DNA of 43,150 bases. Origin: Brevinematales bacterium. GTDB lineage: Bacteria > Spirochaetota > Brevinematia > DTOW01. A program made the position numbers and the translations under genes. The stretch is taken from the NCBI GenBank assembly GCA_026415355.1, contig JAOAHF010000015.1, forward strand, positions 6,249 to 49,398, read 5' to 3'. The notes under the pieces are model-generated. The model was not told where the DNA came from, made no database searches, and saw only the letters and a program-made list of their open reading frames with translations. Shown piece by piece: positions 10,445 through 18,260 of this stretch. Position 1 is the first letter of the stretch, and every line of letters starts with the position of its first letter.

Positions 10445-11817
10445 TATTCAATGTCTATATAGCTTTCAACAGAAGTATTAGTAAATCTTGATTTTATTAC
10501 AATTCTTTTACTTTGAACTATTAAAGGTAATAGTTGTCTTACGAAAGAGTTCTCAAGATTGTTTAATTTTATTGTGTTGTTTAAAGTAGGTTGAGTATTT
10601 ATGATGGTGTTTAAGATGCTTTGTTCTTCTTCCATTTCTCTTTGATTATTGGCTATGTTTCTAATAAATCCTACCAAAATATCTCTATCAGTAGATATTA
10701 TAAATCTGTTGAATATTACTCCTATGTATAAATTATGATTTTCCTTAATAGGTAACCTATAAAACGTTTTGTCAAATATTGAAAATTTAAATATATCTCT
10801 TTTTTTGGCGATGTCTTTTGCTATTTTGTCTATTGTTCTTATGATAAGGTTTTGATCTATAGTAGATGCTACGAACATTATTCTGTTGTTCAATGGATTG
10901 TTGTATCCATATATGAATATGGTTGAAGGACCTATTAGGTTAGTTAATACTTCAATTGATGATATTCCAATATCGTTTTCAAAGTTTGTTATTATTGACA
11001 TCAAACCTAAGTCAATAGTTTTCTCGATAAACGATATATTTGAAATGATATCAATAGGTTTCATTTTAATGTCAAGTATTATTGAGACCATGTCTTTTTG
11101 GAAAGTGTAGGATATATTGTCAAATCTTGACGAGGTATTGGTTGTTCTTAGGATGATGGGTTGTTGAGTTAGTGTTAATGAAATTTTGTTTGTGCTTATG
11201 GTATTTATTTTTACGGTTATAAAATACTCAGAAAATTCAATTGGTATCTTGAATGGGGTAATAGAGTCAATTAAAGGGTTAGATATATAAACGTTGTAGT
11301 TTGTAGGTATTTTGGAACGAAATATAGACTTTTCGAAGTCTTTGCCAGTTGCTATTATGTATTCATTTAGGAATGTAAAACTTGTAAACTTTAATTTGTA
11401 TAAGGTATTTTGTAATTTAATTATTTTTTCGTCGATATTAGTTATGATTGGTATTATTAGAAACGCTTGTCCCCTTGTGTTGAAACCGAATCCGAATTCT
11501 TTATTAGGATTTATACCTAAGCTATCAAGATTGGTTTTGTCTGTTATGTCGATCGAGAAAATATCTTCAAAGAATGTTTTAAAGGATCTCAGAGTCTCTT
11601 CATACGAACGAGGAAACATTATAAGTATGATATTTGAAATTCTTTGATTGAATTCCTTGAAGCTCTCGAATTTGACAACCAATGAAGGTGTGCCAGGTAT
11701 TAAATTTTCTATTTGACTGTATCCTTGGTGAGTTAGGAGTGTAACTAACAATAGTATTAGTGTTGCCCTAACTTTCATGACAAAACTATATGGAAACCTA
11801 TTTTTCTTTTTCAACAT
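10441..11817 (-). CDS. Secreted protein of unknown function (DUF3352-like)
   Basis: A Sec signal peptide begins at an internal Met14 (MKVRATLILLLVTLLTHQG, cleavage after about GYS), so translation may start there, giving about 445 residues; the longer start adds a basic leader. The rest is a soluble alpha/beta protein. It opens with IPGTPSLVVKFESFKEF and continues with repeated blocks of the type GFGFNTRGQAFLIIPI and RIMFVASTIDQNLIIRTIDK. This pattern resembles the DUF3352 secreted proteins, a family without known function; the match is by general resemblance only. It appears monocistronic and overlaps the YggT stop tail to tail by four bases. Confidence 0.65.
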   Translation of the reverse strand: MLKKKNRFPYSFVMKVRATLILLLVTLLTHQGYSQIENLIPGTPSLVVKFESFKEFNQRISNIILIMFPRSYEETLRSFKTFFEDIFSIDITDKTNLDSLGINPNKEFGFGFNTRGQAFLIIPIITNIDEKIIKLQNTLYKLKFTSFTFLNEYIIATGKDFEKSIFRSKIPTNYNVYISNPLIDSITPFKIPIEFSEYFITVKINTISTNKISLTLTQQPIILRTTNTSSRFDNISYTFQKDMVSIILDIKMKPIDIISNISFIEKTIDLGLMSIITNFENDIGISSIEVLTNLIGPSTIFIYGYNNPLNNRIMFVASTIDQNLIIRTIDKIAKDIAKKRDIFKFSIFDKTFYRLPIKENHNLYIGVIFNRFIISTDRDILVGFIRNIANNQREMEEEQSILNTIINTQPTLNNTIKLNNLENSFVRQLLPLIVQSKRIVIKSRFTNTSVESYIDIEY

Positions 11818-11912
11818 AGTATTTATTTTAAGGTTTATCTATTTTTGATTGTAATAAGTTGTTATGTTGATCTAATATTTTATAAACTATTTCTGTCTTT
11901 TGGGGGTATTTT

Positions 11913-12662
11913 ATGAATGATTTAAAAGGTAAAGTAGCGCTTGTTACTGGAGCTTCTAGGGGTATCGGTAGATCAATAGCAGAGAAGCTAGCATCTTTTG
12001 GAGTGAATTTGGCTATTACTTCAACTAAAGCTGAAACTTCGCAATCTGTAGCTAGAGAAATAGAGGATAGGTATGGTGTTAAGGTAAAAGGTTTTGTACT
12101 TAATGTAGCGAATTTAAATGAATTTTCGAATGTTGTGGATGAGGTTGTTAAAGAATTTGGTAGGATTGATATACTTGTTAATAATGCTGGTATTACGAAG
12201 GATACTCTTATAATAAGGATGAAAGAAGAAGAATGGGATGAGGTTATTAATACTAATCTTAAAGGGGTGTTCAATGGATGTAAAGTTGTTTCTAGGTACA
12301 TGTTGAAACAGCAATATGGTAAGATTATAAATATCTCATCTGTTGTGGGTATAATGGGTAATGCAGGTCAGGTTAATTATTCTGCTTCGAAAGGGGGAGT
12401 TATAGCGTTGACAAAGTCGCTTGCCAAAGAACTAGCATCAAGAAATATAAATGTTAATGCTGTTGCACCGGGATACATAGATACTGATATGACTAGAGTT
12501 TTACCTGATAATATAAAACAGGAGGTTTTAAAGTTGATACCACTTGGTAGGATGGGGCAACCAGATGATGTTGCAAATGTAGTTGCTTTTCTAGCTTCTG
12601 ATATGTCATCATACATAACTGGTCAGACTATAATTGTCGATGGTGGAATGGTAATGTATTAG
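11913..12662 (+). CDS. fabG: 3-oxoacyl-[acyl-carrier-protein] reductase FabG
   Basis: NADPH-dependent short-chain dehydrogenase that reduces 3-ketoacyl-ACP in fatty acid elongation. The cofactor motif TGASRGIG is at residues 12-19, NNAG at 90-93, and the catalytic Asn115, Ser142/143, Tyr156 and Lys160 are present (YSASKGG). The C-terminus [13 protein letters not shown] is characteristic of FabG. The length of 249 residues is normal. The last base of its stop codon is the first base of the tRNA-Arg gene, so the two are probably transcribed together and separated by RNase P. No other fatty acid gene is adjacent; another SDR activity cannot be excluded, but FabG is the best fit. Confidence 0.93.
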   Translation: MNDLKGKVALVTGASRGIGRSIAEKLASFGVNLAITSTKAETSQSVAREIEDRYGVKVKGFVLNVANLNEFSNVVDEVVKEFGRIDILVNNAGITKDTLIIRMKEEEWDEVINTNLKGVFNGCKVVSRYMLKQQYGKIINISSVVGIMGNAGQVNYSASKGGVIALTKSLAKELASRNINVNAVAPGYIDTDMTRVLPDNIKQEVLKLIPLGRMGQPDDVANVVAFLASDMSSYITGQTIIVDGGMVMY

Positions 12663-12735
12663 TGCCTGTAGCTCAGGTGGATAGAGCACCGGAATGCGAG
12701 TCCGGTGGTCAGGGGTTCAAGTCCCCTCAGGCACA
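12662..12735 (+). tRNA. tRNA-Arg, anticodon GCG
   Basis: The cloverleaf folds fully: a 7-bp acceptor stem (GTGCCTG with CAGGCAC), D arm GCTC/GAGC, anticodon arm CCGGA/TCCGG, T arm AGGGG/CCCCT with TTCAAGT loop, and discriminator A. The seven-base anticodon loop is ATGCGAG, giving anticodon GCG at 12696-12698, which reads CGC/CGU arginine codons. The D-loop sequence GGATA fits a bacterial tRNA-Arg with A20. Bacteria normally use ACG here. The CCA end is not encoded. The gene starts on the last base of the fabG stop codon. Confidence 0.93.
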
Positions 12736-12796
12736 AAATTAGAATTCTGACAAAGTTATTTTGTTGATACGATAATTTGTATTGAGGGGGTGGTTT

Positions 12797-13339
12797 ATGG
12801 GTGATGACGAAAAAGAGGAGATAGGTATAGAAACGCCTGAAAGTGAAGAGCAATCTAAGAAAGTAGGTTTTAGTTTCGGATCTATAATAGAATGGATTCT
12901 GTCGCATGTTTTACAGCTTGTTATAGCAGCTATAATAGCTGCAATAGTTGCTTTTATTGTAGTTTCTCAGATGAGAGCAAGAATATCTGAAGAAATAGTT
13001 GTTGCAAGAGGACCTATAAAAAAAGAACCTCCTCCTATGACTTTTGATTTGGGTAGTTTTAATATAAACACAGCAGATACAGATGAGCCTCACTTTGTGA
13101 GAATTAAGATGTATATAGCGTATCCCGAAAAAAATAATCCACTTATGCTTGAGCTTGGGCAAAGGAAGTTTCAAATTAGAGATATAGTTATTACTACGGT
13201 TTCGTCTATGAAAAAAGAAGATCTAGATGAACCTATAGAAAGAGAAGAGCTTAAAGAAAGGTTAAAAAAGCTTATCAATAATATACTTGTCAATGGAGAG
13301 ATATTAGACATATTTTTTGATGAATTTACTGTTTACTAA
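12797..13339 (+). CDS. fliL: Flagellar basal body-associated protein FliL
   Basis: Single-pass inner-membrane protein that surrounds the stator and supports torque and motor function. An acidic N-terminus of about 35 residues is followed by one membrane helix (about 40-60, rich in Ala/Ile) and a periplasmic stomatin-like domain: FDLGSFNINT, PHFVRIKMYIAYP, and ELGQRKFQIRDIVITTVSS, ending in DIFFDEFTVY. An in-frame TTG lies 15 bases upstream, but the ATG has GAGGGGG six bases before it and is the clear start. fliL usually sits with motAB or fliMN; here it stands alone between two tRNA genes. Confidence 0.9.
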   Translation: MGDDEKEEIGIETPESEEQSKKVGFSFGSIIEWILSHVLQLVIAAIIAAIVAFIVVSQMRARISEEIVVARGPIKKEPPPMTFDLGSFNINTADTDEPHFVRIKMYIAYPEKNNPLMLELGQRKFQIRDIVITTVSSMKKEDLDEPIEREELKERLKKLINNILVNGEILDIFFDEFTVY

Positions 13340-13340
13340 G

Positions 13341-13414
13341 CGGGCCATAGCGCAGATGGCTAGCGCGCACGCTTCGGGCGCGTGAGGTCGTGGGTTCAAG
13401 TCCCACTGGCCCGA
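13341..13414 (+). tRNA. tRNA-Pro, anticodon CGG
   Basis: Complete cloverleaf: acceptor CGGGCCA/TGGCCCG, D arm GCGC/GCGC, anticodon arm CACGC/GCGTG with loop TTCGGGC, T arm GTGGG/CCCAC, and discriminator A. The anticodon CGG at 13375-13377 reads CCG. C1 and G37 are typical of bacterial tRNA-Pro. CCA is not encoded. It starts two bases after the fliL stop and its 3' end lies two bases from the stop of the convergent J-domain gene. Confidence 0.95.
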
Positions 13415-13416
13415 AT

Positions 13417-13881
13417 TCAAATTCTTCTATAGCTCCATAGTATGGTTAGTAATACTAAAAATGATAGCATCCCTATGAGAATATCCCCTGCTATGAGTAC
13501 CGTTATTATACCTATAAGTAGTATCAAGAATTTGCTGTTTCTAGACAGTATATGTGTTATTCTGAATTTGCTACTTACCTGTTCTTTTTGAGATTTGAAA
13601 TATTTACTTTGATTGTTTTCAGGGTGTTTGTTTTGTGACGATATGTAAAGGTTTTTATATTCATTGAAAAGATTTTTGTCTTTGTATAACTTTTCGAGCT
13701 CTTTATATGAAGAGATTATCTCTTTTGCTTTGTTTTCATCTCCTGCTAAGTCTGGATGGTATTCTTTTATCTTTTTTCTGAAAGCACATTTGAGTTCTTC
13801 GTATTCACAGAAGTATCTTGTACCAAAGTTATCGTACATCTTAAGTATATGCTTTAGTTTTATATTATTTGGATTTTCCAT
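13417..13881 (-). CDS. Membrane J-domain protein
   Basis: Residues about 10-65 form a DnaJ-type J domain with the HPD tripeptide at 42-44 (KKIKEYHPDLAGD), able in principle to stimulate the ATPase of a DnaK partner. A charged linker follows, then two hydrophobic segments in the last 45 residues (about 108-125 and 130-150). The J domain should face the cytoplasm. There is no zinc or substrate-binding domain, so it is a specialised class III J protein rather than DnaJ. It is the last gene of the fliE operon, 12 bases after the preceding gene. Confidence 0.82.
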   Translation of the reverse strand: MENPNNIKLKHILKMYDNFGTRYFCEYEELKCAFRKKIKEYHPDLAGDENKAKEIISSYKELEKLYKDKNLFNEYKNLYISSQNKHPENNQSKYFKSQKEQVSSKFRITHILSRNSKFLILLIGIITVLIAGDILIGMLSFLVLLTILWSYRRI

Positions 13882-13893
13882 AATTATATTGTC

Positions 13894-14421
13894 CTATTCC
13901 ACAACTTCGAATCTTTTCCATTTAATTATTATTCCTTGATCTAGTGGATATATCCCTGCTTTTTTATTTGCTGATCTAATTTTTGTATCGAGTTCATGAT
14001 ATGATTTTTTGATAATGTAAAGATTCTTGGGATCTACGTATTTATTATTTTCTAGAGATTGGAGTAATTTTTTTACCAGCCTTAGTGTACTTTTATCTCC
14101 TAGTTCTGGTACTAAGTGTGAGAGTTTTATTATGTACGAAATTTTGTTTGTAGCTATGAAAAATGAAAGTATATCATTAAACTCTTTTGTTGCCCAGTGT
14201 CCGTACATACATATCTCGTCATAAAAGTTGTCTATCATGAGTTCAAGAAATTCGAAATCGTTCTTAGAATTTATGTAATTAAAAATTAATTTGAAAAATT
14301 GAAAAAGGAATATAGGATTTGAAGATTTGTATTCATTTACATAATACCTTAAGAGTATGGTTCTATCTATCAAATTCTTTTCATGAAGTATTGAATTTAG
14401 CATCATTTTGATTTTTTCCAT
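13894..14421 (-). CDS. Helical protein of unknown function
   Basis: A 175-residue protein that I do not recognise. It has no signal peptide or membrane segment, is rich in Lys, Ile, Phe and Tyr, and is probably all-helical, like an HEAT- or TPR-type scaffold. A GAGG ribosome binding site overlaps the end of the upstream TPR gene, and the intergenic gap is only three bases. This places it firmly in the fliE-ribD-TPR-J operon. Its neighbours are a tail-anchored TPR protein and a J-domain protein, so it may be part of the same membrane-side assembly; that is a guess from position only. Confidence 0.7.
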   Translation of the reverse strand: MEKIKMMLNSILHEKNLIDRTILLRYYVNEYKSSNPIFLFQFFKLIFNYINSKNDFEFLELMIDNFYDEICMYGHWATKEFNDILSFFIATNKISYIIKLSHLVPELGDKSTLRLVKKLLQSLENNKYVDPKNLYIIKKSYHELDTKIRSANKKAGIYPLDQGIIIKWKRFEVVE

Positions 14422-14424
14422 ATA

Positions 14425-15564
14425 CTACCTCAGTCCTAGGTAGTTCATAATAAAGTATATTAAGATTCCTACTCCTGATGAAAGAAGTAAGAGTATAAGA
14501 AACGTTAAAGCATAAGGTATCTTCCTACTTTCTCTCTTTATGTACCATATTGTTTTGTTTATTGCATCAGAATTCTTTTTGTCTATAAAATTACTGTTTC
14601 TTAGATTTATCAATCTGCTAATAGCAGATTCATATCTTTTTAGCTTATATTCACATATACTTATATTATATTCACTTGAAAATTTATACTCTTCGTGGAA
14701 CTGAAGTGATATAAATTCGTTTTTACTTTCTTCAAATTTACCAATCTTGTAGAGTATAAGTCCTTTTAAAAAATTTATTTCTGGTGCTGAGTGAATGCTC
14801 TGTGTAGAGTTTATAAATTCAAGTGCTCTCTCAAAATTTCCTATTCTATAATAGCTTACTGATAGATTGTATGTTATGTTAGGATTTCTAGGATAAATTT
14901 TTACAAGTTTTTCAAGTAAATTGATAGATTCGTATATTTTACCTGATGAAAAGTATGAGTATGCTTGTAAATATATAAAGTAGTCATTCATTTTGTTTTG
15001 TTTATATAATGATAAACAAAGCTCGGAAAGTTCTTTATACTGACCTGTGTAGTACCATATATCTGCAAGATCTAATAGTATTTCAGTATGGGATGTTGTT
15101 GAGAGAATGTTGGATATGGAATTTATTGCTCTATTGTAGTCGTTTTCCAGAAACATTCTTAGATATTCCTCTCTTTCCGATAAAGTTTTTATTATGCCCA
15201 AGTTGATATATATATTTTTGAAGTTTCTTTCGTCAAACATTTTTATTTCTTTTAAAGCATATAATTTACTTAGGTTGTCATTTGATTTTGATAGTACGTT
15301 ATAGGGTATGGATCTATACTTATTTATATTTCCTCTTAGAAAGAGGATTTTTGATAAAATTATGTCAAGATATGATTTATAGTCAAATATGGTTTCTAGG
15401 TTTTCTGATACAACTCCTCTTGTATAGAAAGAGGATAATTCCACAAGTTTTCTTACTTCATTGGGTAGCTCATAATACACACCTTTACCTAATTGAGCAC
15501 ACCTGATGAAATTACTTTCCTGGTATGCATCTATTATTTTTTGTATATCTTTTTGAGGTAGCAT
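14425..15564 (-). CDS. Tail-anchored TPR protein
   Basis: A helical repeat protein of 379 residues. TPR-like units are clear between about 160 and 310, for example NPNITYNLSVSYYRIGNFERA and EINFLKGLILYKIGKFEESK-like repeats. A single hydrophobic segment near the C-terminus (about 350-373) suggests a tail anchor with the repeats in the cytoplasm. There is no signal peptide. It probably acts as a membrane-side scaffold. It sits nine bases after ribD and three bases before the next gene in the operon. The substrate or partner is unknown. Confidence 0.78.
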   Translation of the reverse strand: MLPQKDIQKIIDAYQESNFIRCAQLGKGVYYELPNEVRKLVELSSFYTRGVVSENLETIFDYKSYLDIILSKILFLRGNINKYRSIPYNVLSKSNDNLSKLYALKEIKMFDERNFKNIYINLGIIKTLSEREEYLRMFLENDYNRAINSISNILSTTSHTEILLDLADIWYYTGQYKELSELCLSLYKQNKMNDYFIYLQAYSYFSSGKIYESINLLEKLVKIYPRNPNITYNLSVSYYRIGNFERALEFINSTQSIHSAPEINFLKGLILYKIGKFEESKNEFISLQFHEEYKFSSEYNISICEYKLKRYESAISRLINLRNSNFIDKKNSDAINKTIWYIKRESRKIPYALTFLILLLLSSGVGILIYFIMNYLGLR

Positions 15565-15573
15565 TTTCTATCT

Positions 15574-16695
15574 TTAATAGGGTTTTTCTACATAACCCTT
15601 TACCATTACATCATCTTCAAATCTAATGGCGACTATATCGTATAATCTGATACTATCTTCTACCTTGGATATTCCTTTACCACCTATGACTTTGGCGTTT
15701 TTACCCCCTATAAATTTTGGTGAGATAAATACATATACTTTATCTACAAGATTGTTGTCGAAAAAGCTACCTATTATTTCTCCCCCTCCTTCGACTAACA
15801 AGTTTATTATTTTCATTTCACCTAATTTTGAGACTATCTCGGAGATATCAGCAAATCTATCACTTATTAATCCTACGTACTCATACTTTTTGTTTTCTTT
15901 CTTAGATATGTAATTTATAAAATCTTTGTTTACCTTTTCTGAAACGAAAAATAGAGTTGGTAAATTATCACTTACAACTATTGAATCAATAGGAGTTTTA
16001 CCAAATGGATCAATTATGCATCTTAAGGGTTGTTTATAAAGGTATTCTTTTTTTTTGTATCTTATTGTTAAGTATGGATTATCTGCTATTATTGTATTAA
16101 CACCTACGAGTATTGCGTCTGCTTTTCTTCTTATCTCGGAGTGTACATACTCTCTACTAGAGTTTGATGATATCCATTTAGAGTCTCCTGTTATGGTACC
16201 TAATTTCCCGTCTATACTCATAGCGTATTTTACTGTTACGAAAGGTTTACCAGTGGCGACATATTTGAAAAAATCTTCATTTAACTCAAGTAGATCTTCT
16301 TCTAAGAATCCTACCTTAACCTCGATTCCTGCAGACTTAAGCGCTGCGATACCTTTACCGTTTACTTTGGGATTTTTATCGATAGTTCCTACAAATACTT
16401 TTTTTATTCCTGCCTGGATAATTTTATCCGTGCAAGGAGGATTATGTCCATGGTACTGGTGGGGCTCGAGGGTGACAATCATAGTTGCTCCATTTAAAGG
16501 TACTTTAGCGTTTTCAATAGCGATAACTTCTGCATGTTTACCATAGTTTGGTTGAGTATATCCAACGGATACTACTTTAGAATTTTTGACTATTACTGCT
16601 CCTACAGCTGGGTTCGGAGATACTACACCCTTAACTCTGTTTGCTAAAGAATATGCAAGTTCAAAGTATTCTAACTTTATGCCTGTATTAATCAT
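15574..16695 (-). CDS. ribD: Bifunctional riboflavin deaminase/reductase RibD
   Basis: Catalyses two steps of riboflavin synthesis: deamination of the diaminopyrimidine and reduction of the ribose side chain. The N-terminal cytidine-deaminase-like domain (to about 145) has HAE at 54-56 and PPC ending at Cys88. The first zinc cysteine of the usual PCxxxGxxPPC motif is replaced: the sequence reads LEPHQYHGHNPPC, with His79 in that place. The C-terminal reductase domain (about 150-373) has VKYAMSIDGKLGT, SNSSREYVHSEIRR, GVNTIIADNP and the LVEGGGEIIGSF loop. Length is normal. It starts one base after the fliE stop. The other rib genes are not in the window. Confidence 0.93.
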   Translation of the reverse strand: MINTGIKLEYFELAYSLANRVKGVVSPNPAVGAVIVKNSKVVSVGYTQPNYGKHAEVIAIENAKVPLNGATMIVTLEPHQYHGHNPPCTDKIIQAGIKKVFVGTIDKNPKVNGKGIAALKSAGIEVKVGFLEEDLLELNEDFFKYVATGKPFVTVKYAMSIDGKLGTITGDSKWISSNSSREYVHSEIRRKADAILVGVNTIIADNPYLTIRYKKKEYLYKQPLRCIIDPFGKTPIDSIVVSDNLPTLFFVSEKVNKDFINYISKKENKKYEYVGLISDRFADISEIVSKLGEMKIINLLVEGGGEIIGSFFDNNLVDKVYVFISPKFIGGKNAKVIGGKGISKVEDSIRLYDIVAIRFEDDVMVKGYVEKPY

Positions 16696-16696
16696 A

Positions 16697-17011
16697 TTAT
16701 CTCAAGTTAAGTAAGTCTCTCCAAGCAGATATACCTTTCTCAACTACTGTTTTTACGAACAGAAGTGATATTCTTGCTTCTTCTTCTGCTATGATAACCT
16801 CATGGACATTAACTTCTTCAGGAGATACGACAGCCAATTCCTGTAATTCTTTGGCTTTAGTTTCTTTTTTGTTGATATCATCGAAAATCTTAAGTAAAGC
16901 TTCTCCAAAACTTTCTTCAATGTTGCTTTCTTTATTTTGTGCCTTTGTATGAAAGTGCCTGATGTCGGATGTTTTTATGTTAACTTCATATCCATGGTTA
17001 TGTATTATCAT
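16697..17011 (-). CDS. fliE: Flagellar hook-basal body protein FliE
   Basis: Small component that joins the MS ring to the proximal rod. The family-defining C-terminal half is clear: SFGEALLKIFDDIN at 34-47, the AxxLQEL stretch, then VSPEEVNVHEVIIAEEEAR at 62-80 and VKTVVEKGISAWRDLLNLR at the end. The motif order SF..LL....DxxN, then EVxxHxVxxA, then AWRDL is that of spirochaetal FliE. A GGAGG ribosome binding site lies just before the ATG. Normally fliE is with flgB and flgC; here it heads an operon with ribD and three unrelated genes. Confidence 0.87.
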   Translation of the reverse strand: MIIHNHGYEVNIKTSDIRHFHTKAQNKESNIEESFGEALLKIFDDINKKETKAKELQELAVVSPEEVNVHEVIIAEEEARISLLFVKTVVEKGISAWRDLLNLR

Positions 17012-17516
17012 ATTCCCTCCTACAACTATTCTCGGATAGTTAAATGGGATTATAAATTTTCAGGAATCTAGTTTTTACATTTTTATCTAAATTTCTTGAA
17101 TTAGTTTGCTAAGAATTAAAAAGAAGGTTAAATTGATCAATTATGGTAGATATTAGTTTGTGATATCTTGTTAGATTATTTTGAGAGTGTTGTCAACAAT
17201 AAATAGTATGGTTACTAGAGATTAGTGATTATTTGTGAGAGTGAAATAAAGTTAGAGTAGAATTTCAGGGACATTAAAAGGGAAGTATAATGTAGGGATT
17301 TTAGGAAAGTAGTGAAAATTGCTTTGGTTTTTGAGTATGACGATTAATGTTGGGTTGATAGCTGGTTGGAGTGTTAGTAAACAGTTATTGAGATGGGGTA
17401 TTTAGAATACCCTTCTATAGGAAATACCGAAATATTGACAAAAATTCAGTTATTAGAATGTTGAAAAAGAGTTAAGTGTTTTATATACTTGTGACTAAGT
17501 TTGAAAGGAATGTGTT
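17012..17516. other. 505-base gene-free spacer between fliE and the signalling operon
   Basis: This divergent intergenic region holds at least the promoter described at its right end. A dyad GGGTATT-tag-AATACCC lies at 17396-17412, upstream of that promoter, and could be an operator. I see no reading frame, tRNA or known riboswitch core (no cobalamin box) in it. Confidence 0.5.
17461..17489 (+). promoter_or_regulatory. Sigma-70-type promoter of the signalling operon
   Basis: TTGAAA (17461-17466) and TATACT (17484-17489) are separated by exactly 17 bases. Transcription would start near 17496, leaving a leader of about 20 bases with an AAAGGAA ribosome binding site. A second TTGACA at 17435-17440 lacks a well-spaced -10 box. 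Confidence 0.6.
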
Positions 17517-18251
17517 ATGAGAAAGTTATTTGTAACCTTATTGATTGTGCTACTTGGAGGTATTTCTTTTGGGCAAACCTTGGTTTATTATGATCCTGAT
17601 GGGAATCTTAGAAGGATAGTGGATATAAACTCTGAGGGTAATAGGATTTTTTCGAAGATAGGTCTAAAATTCTTTATTGCTGTAGATGACAATTCTTTCA
17701 ACAGTGTTGTTAAACAGTATAGTCCAGAGTACTTTATAATGAACTCTGTAATATACCAATCAAGAAAAAGGAGTTTAAATTTGGAAGCTGCTTTTGTTTT
17801 TGAGAAGGATAAAAAAACTACCTATGCAAAGAAGATAGTTACATTCCAAGAAGGTTTAGGTTTAAAGGATATAGCAACTAGAGTTTTAGCATCTTCTTTC
17901 AGGGATATTTCAGAAATAGTTCCTATCGAAGCAAAGATTTTGAAGGTACCTAAAGATTTGGATGCTCTTTTGGCTATGAAATTTAAACAGGCAGATTTTG
18001 CTATAGTTTCTGAAAGTAGTATTGATGTGTTTAAAACAATAAGTCCAGTTGATTTTGGACTTCTTAGAGTTGTTTACACTAGTAAAGAAATAGTTAATCC
18101 TGTATTTTGCTTTGTTCAAGGTAAAGAAAGTCCTAGTAAGATTAGGGAAATTCAGAGGCTTCTTGTAAGTTCTGATGCTAAACAATTTATGAGTCTTTTG
18201 CTATTTGATAATATATCTGATGATCCCAAAGTTTTGTCAAAGATAAGATAG
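17517..18251 (+). CDS. Periplasmic PhnD-like solute-binding protein
   Basis: A Sec signal peptide (residues 1-19, ending GISFG) precedes a soluble domain of about 225 residues. The strand-helix pattern resembles the PhnD/SsuA-type binding fold: KFFIAVDDNSFNSVVKQYSPEYFIM, then LLAMKFKQADFAIVSESSIDVF, then VNPVFCFVQGKES. The family captures small anions or metabolites in the periplasm, but the ligand cannot be read from sequence, and this copy is short. First gene of a four-gene operon (spacing nine bases) that has no ABC permease or ATPase, so it more likely presents ligand to the sensor phosphatase two genes downstream than to a transporter. Confidence 0.65.
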   Translation: MRKLFVTLLIVLLGGISFGQTLVYYDPDGNLRRIVDINSEGNRIFSKIGLKFFIAVDDNSFNSVVKQYSPEYFIMNSVIYQSRKRSLNLEAAFVFEKDKKTTYAKKIVTFQEGLGLKDIATRVLASSFRDISEIVPIEAKILKVPKDLDALLAMKFKQADFAIVSESSIDVFKTISPVDFGLLRVVYTSKEIVNPVFCFVQGKESPSKIREIQRLLVSSDAKQFMSLLLFDNISDDPKVLSKIR

Positions 18252-18260
18252 GAGGTATTT

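Noticed and set aside
11828-12314. Two minus-strand frames opposite fabG
   Set aside because: fabG is unmistakable on the plus strand; the antisense frames lack any motif.
12659-12907. Minus-strand reading frame across tRNA-Arg and the start of fliL
   Set aside because: It covers a complete tRNA on the other strand and the fliL start, and its protein has no recognisable features.
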